Assembly: GCA_014800535.1 (NCBI GenBank)
Contig: JAAVFW010000003.1
Span: forward strand, 5,724 to 69,723
Source: Bacteroidales bacterium
GTDB lineage: Bacteria > Bacteroidota > Bacteroidia > Bacteroidales > Muribaculaceae
Direction of reading: 5' to 3'
Length of the DNA stretch: 64,000 bases
Below, piece by piece: positions 27,266 to 37,542 of this stretch (position 1 is the first letter of the stretch; every line of letters starts with the position of its first letter). Below the pieces are notes generated by a model. That model saw nothing but the letters and a program-made list of their open reading frames with translations, made no database searches and was not told the DNA's origin. A program made the translations under genes and the position numbers.

Positions 27266-28223
27266 AAACATTTCCGATTATGAACTTCTGACGGTCGTTG
27301 TGCCCGTCTATAATAGAGAACATCTCGTAGCGAACACTCTGGACAGCATAATTTCCGGAGCGGTTCGCTATCTGCATCTTGTAATTGTCGATAACAATTC
27401 AACCGATAACACTCTGCAAGTCCTTCAGGAATGGAAGAAGGAGCATGAAAATCTGTCATGGCTCAAGACAACCGTCGTAACCGAGAAAACACCAGGTGCG
27501 GCTGCCGCACGCAATCGCGGTCTAAGGGAAGTCTTGACACCCTGGGTGATGTTCTTCGATTCTGACGACACCATGACACAGGGGCATATCCCGGCAATCA
27601 TAAACCACATTTCAGAAACATCCTCGGCTCAGCTTCTCACCTGGCAGATACGCATTCATCTACTGGGTGGAGAAGTGATTCAAACCAAACCGCTATCGGC
27701 GGATACTCTTACCAGCCAACTAATCCATTGTCCCCTCGCCACACAAAACTACGCCGTCAGAACTGACCTCATCAGAGCTGTCGGAGCATGGGATGACTCT
27801 ATTCTACGTTGGGACGACTGGGAATTAGGGGTGCGTCTGCAACTTGCCAATCCTGAGATTGAATCGGTAACGACGTCAGGTGTCGACATCTTCCGACAGG
27901 AAGACTCAATGACCGGCACTTCGTATTTCAGCAAACGCGGAGAATGGGAAAAAGCGATCGACAAAGTGAGCCGATTAGTCAGAGAGTCAGACTTAAAGAC
28001 TGACCACAAATCGGCACTGCTCTTTGCAGCCGATTACCGTAGGACACTCCTCGCAGCCGAGTATTACCGCGAAAATCACAAAAAAGAAGCTGCCGCATTA
28101 CTCAAAAACGCGACAGCACACTATTCTTTCAGAAAAAAAATCCTCTTGAAATGGGCATTTCATCACACCCGCCGAGGATTCAGAGGTGCATGGACAATTC
28201 TGAAGACCCTCTCGCTTGTCTGA
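27252..28223 (+). CDS. Glycosyltransferase family 2
   Basis: The 323-residue protein begins with the GT-A core VVVPVYNREHLVANTLDSI, then VDNNSTDNTLQVL, GAAAARNRGLREV and the metal-binding-type FFDSDDTM. I start at ATG 27252, just before this core; ATG 27231 is also possible. The C-terminal half (about 200-323) is basic and helical. It is the last gene before a convergent His-rich secreted protein. The sugar substrates are unknown. Confidence 0.86.
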   Translation: MHPSENISDYELLTVVVPVYNREHLVANTLDSIISGAVRYLHLVIVDNNSTDNTLQVLQEWKKEHENLSWLKTTVVTEKTPGAAAARNRGLREVLTPWVMFFDSDDTMTQGHIPAIINHISETSSAQLLTWQIRIHLLGGEVIQTKPLSADTLTSQLIHCPLATQNYAVRTDLIRAVGAWDDSILRWDDWELGVRLQLANPEIESVTTSGVDIFRQEDSMTGTSYFSKRGEWEKAIDKVSRLVRESDLKTDHKSALLFAADYRRTLLAAEYYRENHKKEAAALLKNATAHYSFRKKILLKWAFHHTRRGFRGAWTILKTLSLV

Positions 28224-28229
28224 TGAAAT

Positions 28230-28243
28230 AACCCTTCCGGGTT
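28230..28243. terminator. Short hairpin between convergent genes
   Basis: AACCC (28230-28234) and GGGTT (28239-28243) pair across a TTCC loop, in the 20-base gap between two convergent genes. It is short and could be a weak shared terminator. Confidence 0.35.
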
Positions 28244-28870
28244 TCAAGGGAAAGAGATGTTAATGTCTACATCCGGCACCAACGACCAGGGAGAGAGAGG
28301 CCTACCATTGACAAACACATTGAGAATCGAGCCGTTAGAACGGTAACGACGATTACGGTCTGACGCAAGATACCACTCATTAGGTCCGGCAAGGACAATA
28401 CGGCTCACCGGCCCGTACTTACCGGTGTTGGTGTAGAATCTGCGCATGTAGTGATTCTTCCCCTTCTTGTATTTCACAATATACTCAAAAGGACCAATCT
28501 GCCAGACAACAGCACCTTTACCTCCTCCGACGGCATGGCGCAACATCTTATTGAAATTGTCTTTATGACCTTTCTTATGATGATCTTTATGATTGTGATG
28601 TGATGGGTTATGATGATTCCCGTTGCTGAAAATAAACACCGGATTATGCTTGTCATGCTTATCGCCGTGTTTCTTTCCACCCTTATCTTTTTTGTCGTGT
28701 TTATCGCCACCCCAGCCACCGCGATGACTGTTATGCTCACTCCGATGCTCATACTTATGAGACTCGCCATGATGCTTTTTATTCTTCTCAGCACCCACAG
28801 CTGAGAAAGAGAACAGAGAGAACGCCACCGAAGCGGAAAGCAAGATATATTTAAGATTTTTCATAAACAT
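28244..28870 (-). CDS. Secreted His/Lys-rich protein
   Basis: The protein has a clear signal peptide (MKNLKYILLSASVAFSLFSFSAVGA). A low-complexity stretch follows (about 30-110), very rich in His, Lys, Asp and Gly, for example SHKYEHRSEH and HHNPSHHNHKDHHKK. The C-terminal 90 residues are a folded-looking basic domain (WQIGPFEYIVKYKKGKNHYMRRFY). The histidines suggest metal binding in the periplasm or outside the cell, but no family was recognised. The start may be the second Met, at 28864; a TAnnTTTG box at 28879-28886 on the minus strand lies very close and favours it. Confidence 0.75.
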   Translation of the reverse strand: MFMKNLKYILLSASVAFSLFSFSAVGAEKNKKHHGESHKYEHRSEHNSHRGGWGGDKHDKKDKGGKKHGDKHDKHNPVFIFSNGNHHNPSHHNHKDHHKKGHKDNFNKMLRHAVGGGKGAVVWQIGPFEYIVKYKKGKNHYMRRFYTNTGKYGPVSRIVLAGPNEWYLASDRNRRYRSNGSILNVFVNGRPLSPWSLVPDVDINISFP

Positions 28871-28997
28871 AATGATTACAAAGTTATAACCTGAGAGCTT
28901 TTAAATATAGAACTCTCAAATGTCAAATTAGTTTAATCACCTCATCAAGCTCAATCAAGCTTAATCACCCCAACCCCGCCTCAACCCAAAATTTAAC

Positions 28998-29028
28998 TTG
29001 CGCGTATTCGCATAATTTGTTAAATTTG
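28998..29028 (+). promoter_or_regulatory. Promoter of nadB
   Basis: TTG at 28998-29000 and TAAATTTG at 29021-29028 have a 20-base spacer. The predicted start near 29034 leaves a leader of about 44 bases before nadB. Confidence 0.7.
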
Positions 29029-29077
29029 CAAGTTAATCAATAACCACCTGAAGTGGTTAAGACTTTAATCATTTGTC

Positions 29078-30643
29078 ATGACATATAGATATGACTATCT
29101 CGTGATCGGCTCCGGCATTGCCGGCATGAGTTTCGCGCTCAAAGTGGCGCGTCATTCCAAAGTTGCGCTTATATGCAAAACAACTCTGGATGAAGCAAAT
29201 ACATATTTTGCCCAAGGAGGCGTGGCAAGCGTCACCAACCTGAAAGTCGATAATTTTGACAAACATATCGAAGACACCATGATTGCCGGCGACTGGCTCT
29301 CCGACCCGGAAGCTGTGGCGAAAGTGGTCAGAAACGCTCCTTCTCAAATCCAACAGCTCGTTGACTGGGGAGTGGATTTCGATAAAAACGAAGATGGTGA
29401 ATACGACCTCCATAGAGAGGGAGGACACTCAGAATTCCGTATTCTTCACCACGCCGACAACACCGGCGCTGAAATTCAGCTCAGCCTTGTTGACCGCGTG
29501 CGTGCTGACAAAAATATCGACGTCTTTGAAAACCATTTTGCCGTCGAGATTATCACACAGCATCATCTCGGAAAGGTTGTCACCCGCCGCACTCCCGAAA
29601 TTACATGCTATGGAGCATACGTGCTAAATGAAAAAACGGAAAAAGTCGACACATTCCTTGCAAAGGCAACCATAATGGCAACCGGAGGTGTCGGTGCCTG
29701 CTACACCACCACCACCAATCCGCTGATAGCCACCGGCGACGGCATCGCTATGGTCTATCGTGCCAAAGGCACTGTCAAAGACATGGAGTTCATTCAATTC
29801 CACCCGACCGCTCTCTATCATCCCGGCGACCGCCCCTCATTCCTGATTACAGAGGCGATGCGCGGCTATGGCGCAGTCCTGAAAAACGACAAAGGGGAAG
29901 AGTTCATGCAGAAATATGACCCGCGGCTCTCGCTTGCCCCTCGCGATATTGTCGCACGCGCCATCGACTCCGAGATGAAGCAGTCCGGCTCAGACCATGT
30001 CTTTCTTGACGTCACCCATAAAGACGCTGAAGAGACCAAACGTCATTTCCCAAACATCTATGAGAAATGTCTGTCGCTCGGAATTGATATTACCAAAGAT
30101 ATGATTCCGGTTGCTCCCGCTGCCCATTATCTCTGTGGCGGCATTGCAGTCGATTTGAACGGAGAATCCTCAATCAAACGCCTCTATGCAATCGGAGAAT
30201 GTAGCTGCACCGGTCTGCACGGAGGAAACCGTCTGGCATCAAACTCCCTCATAGAAGCTGTGGTTTATGCCGATGCTGCCGCCGAACATTCCCGGAAAGC
30301 AATTGAAGGCTACGACTTCAGAAACGATGTGCCCGAATGGAATGACGACGGCACAACACATCCCGAAGAGATGGTGCTTATCACTCAATCTGCCAAGGAA
30401 GTCAACAATATAATGGGGTATTATGTCGGAATCGTCAGAAGCGACCTTCGTCTCAAAAGAGCCTGGAACCGCCTTGACATCCTGTATGAAGAAACCGAAC
30501 AACTGTTCCGCACCTCAAAACCGACAAAAGCCCTTTGTGAACTGCGAAACATAATCAATATCGGATACCTCATCATGCGTCAGGCCATGGAGCGCAAGGA
30601 AAGCAGAGGTCTTCACTTCACAGTCGATTACCCCCATAAGTAA
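29078..30643 (+). CDS. nadB: L-aspartate oxidase
   Basis: NadB is the FAD-dependent first enzyme of de novo NAD synthesis, making iminoaspartate. The 521-residue protein starts with the dinucleotide fold YLVIGSGIAGMSFALKVA. It has NTYFAQGGVASV, the active-site region EFIQFHPTALYHPG and RGYGAVL, and GECSCTGLHGGNRLASNSLIEAVVYA, followed by the succinate dehydrogenase-like helical C-terminus. The related fumarate reductase family differs in partners; no iron-sulfur subunit gene is adjacent, which supports NadB. nadA and nadC are not in this window. Confidence 0.94.
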   Translation: MTYRYDYLVIGSGIAGMSFALKVARHSKVALICKTTLDEANTYFAQGGVASVTNLKVDNFDKHIEDTMIAGDWLSDPEAVAKVVRNAPSQIQQLVDWGVDFDKNEDGEYDLHREGGHSEFRILHHADNTGAEIQLSLVDRVRADKNIDVFENHFAVEIITQHHLGKVVTRRTPEITCYGAYVLNEKTEKVDTFLAKATIMATGGVGACYTTTTNPLIATGDGIAMVYRAKGTVKDMEFIQFHPTALYHPGDRPSFLITEAMRGYGAVLKNDKGEEFMQKYDPRLSLAPRDIVARAIDSEMKQSGSDHVFLDVTHKDAEETKRHFPNIYEKCLSLGIDITKDMIPVAPAAHYLCGGIAVDLNGESSIKRLYAIGECSCTGLHGGNRLASNSLIEAVVYADAAAEHSRKAIEGYDFRNDVPEWNDDGTTHPEEMVLITQSAKEVNNIMGYYVGIVRSDLRLKRAWNRLDILYEETEQLFRTSKPTKALCELRNIINIGYLIMRQAMERKESRGLHFTVDYPHK

Positions 30644-30654
30644 GATTTTATTTG

Positions 30655-32325
30655 ATGAAACATAATAATTTACTCTCTCTATTTTTTGCAACTGCCGCAT
30701 TGCTGATAGGAGTGACCGGTCTCTCCGCCATAGAGAAAAGCCATGATGCGGCTCTGGCCCGCAATCTCAACACATTCAATCAGATTGTCATGGAGCTGGA
30801 GCAGAACTATGTCGACTCCATACGCACCGATGAGGCTTTCAAAGCCGCCATCGAAGCGATGCTCTCAACCGTCGACCCCTACACGGAATATTTTGATGCC
30901 GACGACAGAGACCGGCTGACACTCATGACGACAGGTGAATATGCCGGAATCGGAAGTTACATCACCGTGCGCGACAGCATCACCTACATACGCCAGCCTC
31001 TCGACGGCTCACCCTCGATGAAGGCAGGTCTTCTTGCCGGCGACAAAATTGTAATGGTCGATTCAATCGACGTCATCGCCGATAAAAAACAGAATGTCAC
31101 TTCTCTGCTACGCGGACAACCCGGAACGACAGTGCGTGTCAAAGTCATTCGCCCCTGGGTTGCCGACAGTGTGCTTGTCTTCGATGTCGTGCGCGAAAAA
31201 GTCAAAGAACCGAGTGTGCCGTATTTCGGCATGGTCGACGACAAAACCGGATATATCGAACTGACCTCCTTCATCAACAAGAGTCAGGACGAAGTGCGCG
31301 AAGCGATTGACTCGCTGAGCAAGAATCCCGGTTTCAGCCGTCTGATTCTCGACCTGCGCGGCAATGGCGGAGGTCTGGTTGAAAGTGCTGTCGACATTGT
31401 GGGTTATTTCGTACCGAAAGGCACCGAAGTGCTCCGCACAAAAGGGAAAGACTCATCGCATGAGCGTGTATACAGAACGACTCATCGCCCGATTCTTCCC
31501 GACATCCCCCTTATAACCTTAATTGACGGAGGGTCGGCATCTGCCTCTGAAATTACCGCCGGTGCCTTTCAAGATCTTGACCGTGGTGTCCTTGTCGGCA
31601 CACGCAGCTTCGGCAAGGGACTCGTGCAGAACACTTCACAACTCCCCTACGGAGGATTGCTGAAAGTGACCGTAGCGAAATATTACATGCCCTCCGGACG
31701 TCTGATTCAGGCCCTCGACTATTCTCACCGTAATCCTGACGGCTCGGTTGCAAGAACACCCGATTCGCTCACCAACGTCTTCAAGACTCTCAACAAACGC
31801 GAAGTGCGCGATGGAGGCGGTCTCACCCCCGATTCTATTGTGGAATGGGAAAAATCAAATTCGCTCCTCTATCAGCTGGTGATGGATAACAAGATTTTTG
31901 ACTATGTCACAAAATATGTAGCCTCTAATCCCGCACCTGCATCAATCAATGATGTCGTCATAACCGACGAGATGTTTGAAGAGTTCTGTAACGGCCTCAA
32001 AGATAGTGGATTCAAATATGACAACGGCAGCGAAGAATATATCAAGAATCTGCGCAACTATGCAAAAGACGAGGGGTATCTGAGCGATGAAGCCGCCTCT
32101 CAACTCGACAGTCTGGCTGCTTCTCTGAAGGTCAACCTTGACCGCGACCTCAAAATCAACGACGACAAGATTCGTTATTACATGGCAAGAGAACTTGCCA
32201 CAAGATGGTTCGGACGCACTGGCGACAGCACCATTCGCCTGCGACGCGATGTCGGCATTGACAAAGCTCTTGAAATCTTCGACGGCGACTATGAAAACAT
32301 TCTGAAAGGAATCAAAAAGAAGTGA
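30655..32325 (+). CDS. S41-family C-terminal processing peptidase
   Basis: The 556-residue protein has an N-terminal signal or anchor segment (NLLSLFFATAALLIGVTGLSA), a PDZ domain (about 85-170) and the S41 serine protease core. The Ser-Lys dyad lies in GGSASASEITAGA (residues 292-304) and at Lys321 of GTRSFGKG. It probably trims periplasmic or envelope proteins from their C-termini. I start at ATG 30655; a TTG three bases earlier is less likely. The last codon overlaps the GTG start of mfd. Confidence 0.93.
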   Translation: MKHNNLLSLFFATAALLIGVTGLSAIEKSHDAALARNLNTFNQIVMELEQNYVDSIRTDEAFKAAIEAMLSTVDPYTEYFDADDRDRLTLMTTGEYAGIGSYITVRDSITYIRQPLDGSPSMKAGLLAGDKIVMVDSIDVIADKKQNVTSLLRGQPGTTVRVKVIRPWVADSVLVFDVVREKVKEPSVPYFGMVDDKTGYIELTSFINKSQDEVREAIDSLSKNPGFSRLILDLRGNGGGLVESAVDIVGYFVPKGTEVLRTKGKDSSHERVYRTTHRPILPDIPLITLIDGGSASASEITAGAFQDLDRGVLVGTRSFGKGLVQNTSQLPYGGLLKVTVAKYYMPSGRLIQALDYSHRNPDGSVARTPDSLTNVFKTLNKREVRDGGGLTPDSIVEWEKSNSLLYQLVMDNKIFDYVTKYVASNPAPASINDVVITDEMFEEFCNGLKDSGFKYDNGSEEYIKNLRNYAKDEGYLSDEAASQLDSLAASLKVNLDRDLKINDDKIRYYMARELATRWFGRTGDSTIRLRRDVGIDKALEIFDGDYENILKGIKKK

Positions 32326-35300
32326 CCGATCTAAAATTATTTGCCACACCAGCCCGCATAAAAGCTCTTAAAGAGCTGATCGATAGTGAAAAGATCAGCA
32401 GAGTGCTTCTCGAAGGTCTTTCGGGGAGTGCTCCTGCTATGCTTTTGGCAGGGTTACCACGGGCGGCAAAACCATACGTTATCGTTGCCGACGATGCCGA
32501 CGCAGCGGGCTACGTCTATCATGACCTCTCCAAAATCATCGATCCCTCGGAAATCGTGTTTCTTCCAAGCGGGTTCAAACGCGCATTGAAATACGGTCAG
32601 GTCGACCCTCCCGCTGAAATAATGCGCACAGAGGCAATCGAAGCCTTCTTCAATAATAAGAAGACAAAATTTCTCGTAACATATCCTGAAGCTCTTGCAG
32701 AGCGTGTCCCAAAGAAAGACACCCTCTCCGAGAACACTCTGACAATCACTCTCAAAACTAAAATAAACCAGAGTGACGTTGTCAAAAAACTTCGTGAACT
32801 GGGATTCCGTGACGCCGATTATGTCTATGAACCGGGGCAATTTGCCCGTCGCGGCTCGATTGTCGATGTCTATTCGTTCAGCAACGAACTTCCCTATCGA
32901 ATCGACTTCTTCGATGATGAAATAGATTCAATCAGAACCTTCGATGTGGAGACCCAGCTGAGTGAGGAAAAACTTGACAGAATCTCAATCATCGCCGCCG
33001 GTGCCGAAATGAACACGAGCGGTGTCTCCTTTCCTGAATATGCCGGCAACGACACCGTTTATTTCATGCAAGGTCTTCCGCTATGTCTTGAAAGAGTCAA
33101 GGGAATCACGGAAGAGAAATTCTCTGCTTCGGCAATGATTGCCGATGAGGGCGACCCGGAAGTGATGAAGCAAGCCGTCGATTACGACAGATTCCGCGAG
33201 GCACTTGAAAAATCGAAAATCTTTGAGTATATGCCCGGAACCGGTCATCTCAGCACGAGCTATGATGCCGTTGTCGCCTACGACACAACTCCACAGGCTC
33301 TCTATCACAAGAATTTCGATATGATTGCCGACTCCTTCACCTCGTTCATTCAGAAAGGGTTTCAGATAATGATTCTTTCCGACACTCCTTATCAGGCCGA
33401 ACGCCTGAAAAGCATCTTCGAGGAAAGAGGCGACGAAATAATTTTCACCCCGATTCAAAACACCATCCACGAGGGGTTTACCGATAATGAACGGAAAATA
33501 TGCTGGTTTACCGACCATCAGATTTTCGACCGTTTCCATAAATATAACCTGCGTGCCGACAGGGCAAGAAGCGGCAAATTGGCTCTCAGCCTGAAAGAAT
33601 TGAATCAGATTGAGCCGGGCGATTTCATTGTCCATATCGACCACGGTGTCGGCAAGTTTGCCGGACTTGTCAAAAGCGACGTCAACGGCAAGCCCCAGGA
33701 GATGATCAAGCTCCTCTATCAGAACGACGACATAATTCTGGTCTCAATCCATGCGCTCCATAAACTGTCGAAATATCGCGGCAAAGAAGGTATCCCGCCA
33801 AAGATAAACAAGCTCGGAAGCGGCGCGTGGAACAAGCTCAAGGAGCGGACAAAAACCAAGATGAAGGATATTGCCCGCGACCTCATAAAACTCTATGCAG
33901 CCCGCAGGGAGGAGAAAGGATTTCCTTTCTCACCCGACAGCTATCTGCAACATGAGCTCGAAGCCAGCTTTATCTATGAAGACACTCCCGACCAGCTGAA
34001 AGCCACTGTCGACATAAAGCATGACATGGAGTCTCCCCGCCCTATGGACAGACTCATCTGCGGTGATGTCGGGTTCGGCAAAACAGAGCTTGCAATCCGC
34101 GCGGCATTTAAAGCCGCCGCTGACAGCAAGCAGACTGCCGTGCTTGTGCCGACCACAGTTCTCGCCATGCAGCATTACCGCACCTTCGCTCAGCGTCTCA
34201 AAGACTTCCCGGTGCGTGTCGAACTCCTGTCAAGAGCCCGGAAACCGAAAGAAGTCAAACAGATTCTCGCCGACCTTGAAGAGGGTAAAATAGATATCCT
34301 TATCGGAACTCACAAGCTGATTGGAAAATCTGTTAAATTCAAAGACCTCGGTCTGCTGATAGTCGATGAAGAGCAGAAGTTCGGAGTCTCTGTCAAGGAG
34401 AAACTTAAACAGATGAAGGTCAATGTCGACACTCTGACAATGAGTGCGACTCCAATTCCGCGCACACTCCAGTTCTCACTCATGGGTGCGCGTGACCTCA
34501 GTTCGCTAAACACTCCTCCTGCCAACCGCCATCCGATTGTGACCAATGTCTCCGGCATTGACGACGATGTCATCAAGGAAGCAGTCAATTTTGAATTGAG
34601 TCGAAACGGTCAGATTTTCTATATCTCAAACCGCATCGAAAATCTCTATCACATTGAAGAGATGCTCAAAAGACTCGTGCCGGGCATCAGAATCGTAATC
34701 GGTCACGGACAGATGTCACCCGACCAACTGGAGAAAAACATTCTCGATTTCGCAGCTCTCGACTACGATGTGCTGCTCTCGACAACTATTGTTGAAAACG
34801 GAATCGACATGCCCAACGTCAACACGATAATGATTGACAACGCTCAGAACTTCGGATTGAGCGAATTGCATCAGTTGCGCGGGCGTGTGGGCCGGAGCGA
34901 CCGCAAGGCGTTCTGTTATCTCCTTGTACCGGGTGGAAAACCTTTAACCGCTGTTGCGCGGCGCCGCCTTCAGGCAATCGAAAGCTTCAGCGACCTGGGC
35001 AGTGGAATACATATCGCAATGCAGGACCTCGACATTCGCGGAGCCGGCAACCTCCTCGGCGCAGAACAAAGCGGCTTTATAGCCGACCTCGGTTATGAAA
35101 CCTATCAGAAGATTTTGAAAGAGTCTGTGCTCGAACTCAAAACAGAAGAATTTGCCGACACCTTCAATGAAGAATCTGAAAACGGCAAAGAGGAAGAGTT
35201 CACATCCGACTGCACAATCGAAAGCGACCTCGAACTCCGTATTCCCCCCTCCTACGTTCCGCAGGAGAGCGAACGAATCCTGCTCTATCAGCGACTCGAC

Positions 35301-35666
35301 AATATGGAACGTCCCGAACAGACCGATGAATTTATCGACCATCTGAAAGACCGTTTCGGAAAACTTCCTCATGTGACGGAAGAACTCGTAAAGGTTGTGC
35401 CATTGCGTCTGATTGCCAAACGCCTCGGCATTGAGCGTCTGACTCTCAAGGGGGGCAAAATGTATCTCTACTTCGTAGGCGACGATAATAAAGCATATTA
35501 TCAGAGCAAAGCCTTCGGAAAGATGCTCACCTTCCTGCAGACACATCCAAACCGCACACACATACGCGAGACCAACGGCAGGCGTTCATTCCTTATCGAC
35601 AATGTGCCGGATGTTTCAGAAGCTCTCTCAATCATGCATGGAATAAGGGAACTCCCCTCAATCTGA
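32322..35666 (+). CDS. mfd: Transcription-repair coupling factor
   Basis: Mfd displaces RNA polymerase stalled at DNA damage and recruits the UvrABC excision system. The 1114-residue protein shows the UvrB-like N-terminal region, the CarD-like polymerase-interaction domain (PGDFIVHIDHGVGKFAG near residue 430) and a RecG-type translocase. Walker A includes Lys587 in CGDVGFGKTE, and the DEEQ box is at 682-685. A C-terminal TRCF domain follows. The start is GTG, overlapping the upstream peptidase stop by four bases, so the two are coupled. Confidence 0.96.
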   Translation: MTDLKLFATPARIKALKELIDSEKISRVLLEGLSGSAPAMLLAGLPRAAKPYVIVADDADAAGYVYHDLSKIIDPSEIVFLPSGFKRALKYGQVDPPAEIMRTEAIEAFFNNKKTKFLVTYPEALAERVPKKDTLSENTLTITLKTKINQSDVVKKLRELGFRDADYVYEPGQFARRGSIVDVYSFSNELPYRIDFFDDEIDSIRTFDVETQLSEEKLDRISIIAAGAEMNTSGVSFPEYAGNDTVYFMQGLPLCLERVKGITEEKFSASAMIADEGDPEVMKQAVDYDRFREALEKSKIFEYMPGTGHLSTSYDAVVAYDTTPQALYHKNFDMIADSFTSFIQKGFQIMILSDTPYQAERLKSIFEERGDEIIFTPIQNTIHEGFTDNERKICWFTDHQIFDRFHKYNLRADRARSGKLALSLKELNQIEPGDFIVHIDHGVGKFAGLVKSDVNGKPQEMIKLLYQNDDIILVSIHALHKLSKYRGKEGIPPKINKLGSGAWNKLKERTKTKMKDIARDLIKLYAARREEKGFPFSPDSYLQHELEASFIYEDTPDQLKATVDIKHDMESPRPMDRLICGDVGFGKTELAIRAAFKAAADSKQTAVLVPTTVLAMQHYRTFAQRLKDFPVRVELLSRARKPKEVKQILADLEEGKIDILIGTHKLIGKSVKFKDLGLLIVDEEQKFGVSVKEKLKQMKVNVDTLTMSATPIPRTLQFSLMGARDLSSLNTPPANRHPIVTNVSGIDDDVIKEAVNFELSRNGQIFYISNRIENLYHIEEMLKRLVPGIRIVIGHGQMSPDQLEKNILDFAALDYDVLLSTTIVENGIDMPNVNTIMIDNAQNFGLSELHQLRGRVGRSDRKAFCYLLVPGGKPLTAVARRRLQAIESFSDLGSGIHIAMQDLDIRGAGNLLGAEQSGFIADLGYETYQKILKESVLELKTEEFADTFNEESENGKEEEFTSDCTIESDLELRIPPSYVPQESERILLYQRLDNMERPEQTDEFIDHLKDRFGKLPHVTEELVKVVPLRLIAKRLGIERLTLKGGKMYLYFVGDDNKAYYQSKAFGKMLTFLQTHPNRTHIRETNGRRSFLIDNVPDVSEALSIMHGIRELPSI

Positions 35667-35757
35667 TAATCCGACACATTACGGCATTGACAGTGTAAAC
35701 AGTTATATTGAATCACACAATATCTTAATAATCTTTCTTTAAAATAATCATCCCGCT

Positions 35758-36543
35758 ATGGCAAAAGACCAGACAGTCCTCTTTCACTCATCAGTTTTCG
35801 GTCCTATTCACAGCCGTCGATTAGGCGTTTCTTTGGGAATCAATCTTCTCCCTGACGACGGCAAGGTTTGCAGCTTCGATTGCGTATATTGCGAGGCGGG
35901 CTACAATGCGCAGGGCACCGGAACGACCGGACTTCCGGCACGTGAGAAACTCCGCAAAGACCTTGAAGCAAAACTGCATCAGATGAAAGCCGCCGGCGAA
36001 CCGCTTGATGTCATAACCTTCTCCGGAAACGGCGAACCGACACTACATCCTCAGTTTCCGGAAATAATCGATGATGTCATTGCCTTGCGCGATAAGGAAT
36101 ATCCGGAAGCGAAAGTGTCGGTGCTGACCAATTCGACACGCATCTTTGATCCGAAAGTGGCAGAGGCTCTTGAAAAAGTCGACAATAACATTCTTAAGCT
36201 CGACTCGGCAATCAACCCGACAATGCGACTCATCGACCAGCCGGCCTCAGGCGACTTTACCGTAGAGAAGGTTGTCGATGCGCTTCGTCGCTTTTCCGGC
36301 ACCGGAATCATCCAGACAATGATTCTCAGAGGGGAGCATAACGGCAAGAAAATCGACAATACTACCCCTGAGGAGATTGATGCGCTTATCGAGGCCTACA
36401 AAGCCATACGTCCGCGCGAGGTTATGATCTACAGTCTCGACCGTTCCACACCTGAAGAGAAACTTCAGAAAGTCTCACGCGAAGAATTGGAAAAGATTGC
36501 CGACCGCATCAGAAGCAACGGCATCCAAGTGCAGGTCAACTGA
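35758..36543 (+). CDS. Radical SAM protein (COG0731-like)
   Basis: The 261-residue protein carries the radical SAM triad Cys38, Cys42 and Cys45 in CSFDCVYCE, preceded by GPIHSRRLGVSLGINLLP. ITFSGNGEPTLHPQF and VLTNSTRIFD follow the usual AdoMet-binding order. This pattern is closest to the COG0731 group, related to wybutosine-type enzymes, whose bacterial role is not established. No auxiliary cluster domain is visible. It stands between mfd and an LD-carboxypeptidase gene. Confidence 0.88.
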   Translation: MAKDQTVLFHSSVFGPIHSRRLGVSLGINLLPDDGKVCSFDCVYCEAGYNAQGTGTTGLPAREKLRKDLEAKLHQMKAAGEPLDVITFSGNGEPTLHPQFPEIIDDVIALRDKEYPEAKVSVLTNSTRIFDPKVAEALEKVDNNILKLDSAINPTMRLIDQPASGDFTVEKVVDALRRFSGTGIIQTMILRGEHNGKKIDNTTPEEIDALIEAYKAIRPREVMIYSLDRSTPEEKLQKVSREELEKIADRIRSNGIQVQVN

Positions 36544-36563
36544 GTTCTTCACATCCGCATTTT

Positions 36564-37508
36564 ATGATAAAGCAACATTCACACCCCGCGTTTCCGGAAC
36601 CTCTCCGGAAAGGAGACACAATAGCGATACTCGCTCCGGCGAGTATCGTCAAAAAGGAATATGTTGAAGAGGCAGCCCGTCTGCTTTCAGCCGAAGGTTA
36701 TGATGTGCGTGTGTTCGGCTCGGCTGTCAGCGAAGGCACAGGGAGCTACTCCGCGCCCAAGGATGTGCGCATCGCCGAATTTCGCGAAGCATGGAAAGAC
36801 CCTTCCGTCAGGTGCATCCTGTGTGCACGAGGCGGATATGGCGCAATCCATCTTCTTGAAGACCTCGACGAGACTCTCTCGTTCGACAATCCCAAGTGGC
36901 TTGTCGGATTCTCCGACATCTCCGCGCTGCACGCACTTATGAATCGCCACGAAATCGTTTCGCTGCACGCTCCGATGGTGAAACATCTCGCCACAAGGGG
37001 TCACGATGCTGCAACCCGCATGTTGCTACGGGCACTCCGGGGTGAACATAACATTGAAATAACAGGACCAGCATCATCTTTCAACATTCCCGGTGAGGCA
37101 ACGGGGCGTCTCGTAGGAGGAAATCTGGCAGTGCTCAATTCGCTTGCTTCAACACGTTTTGATATGCTATCTTCTCCACTCGCCGACGATTGCATATTAT
37201 ATCTTGAAGATATCAGCGAAGCAATCTATGCGGTTGAGAGGATGTTGTTCAGACTCCGCATGTCAGGCGTGTTCAATCACACAAAAGGGATAATCATCGG
37301 ACGTTTCACAGAGTATCGACCTGACCGGAATTTCAAGGATATGGAAACAATGATTGCCACCCGCTTCAAGGAATGGGGCATCGACGACATTCCGGTTGCC
37401 TTCGACTTCCCGATAGGACACATCGAATGTAACATGCCGATTCTAAATTCAGCTCCGGCGAGACTGACGGTTTCTAAAGAGAAATCAACTCTCATCGAAA
37501 GATTGTAA
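36564..37508 (+). CDS. ldcA: LD-carboxypeptidase (peptidase family S66)
   Basis: S66 enzymes cleave the L,D bond of murein tetrapeptides during cell-wall recycling; relatives such as MccF hydrolyse microcin-type adducts. The 314-residue protein has GDTIAILAPAS, CARGGYGAIHLLEDLD and the nucleophile Ser117 in GFSDISALH. The later segments LVGGNLAVLNSLAST and LEDISEAIYAVERML contribute the Glu of the triad. There is no signal peptide, so it is cytoplasmic, which fits the recycling role. Confidence 0.92.
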   Translation: MIKQHSHPAFPEPLRKGDTIAILAPASIVKKEYVEEAARLLSAEGYDVRVFGSAVSEGTGSYSAPKDVRIAEFREAWKDPSVRCILCARGGYGAIHLLEDLDETLSFDNPKWLVGFSDISALHALMNRHEIVSLHAPMVKHLATRGHDAATRMLLRALRGEHNIEITGPASSFNIPGEATGRLVGGNLAVLNSLASTRFDMLSSPLADDCILYLEDISEAIYAVERMLFRLRMSGVFNHTKGIIIGRFTEYRPDRNFKDMETMIATRFKEWGIDDIPVAFDFPIGHIECNMPILNSAPARLTVSKEKSTLIERL

Positions 37509-37542
37509 CAAAGAAAGATTGTAATAAAATACTCTCTTACTT

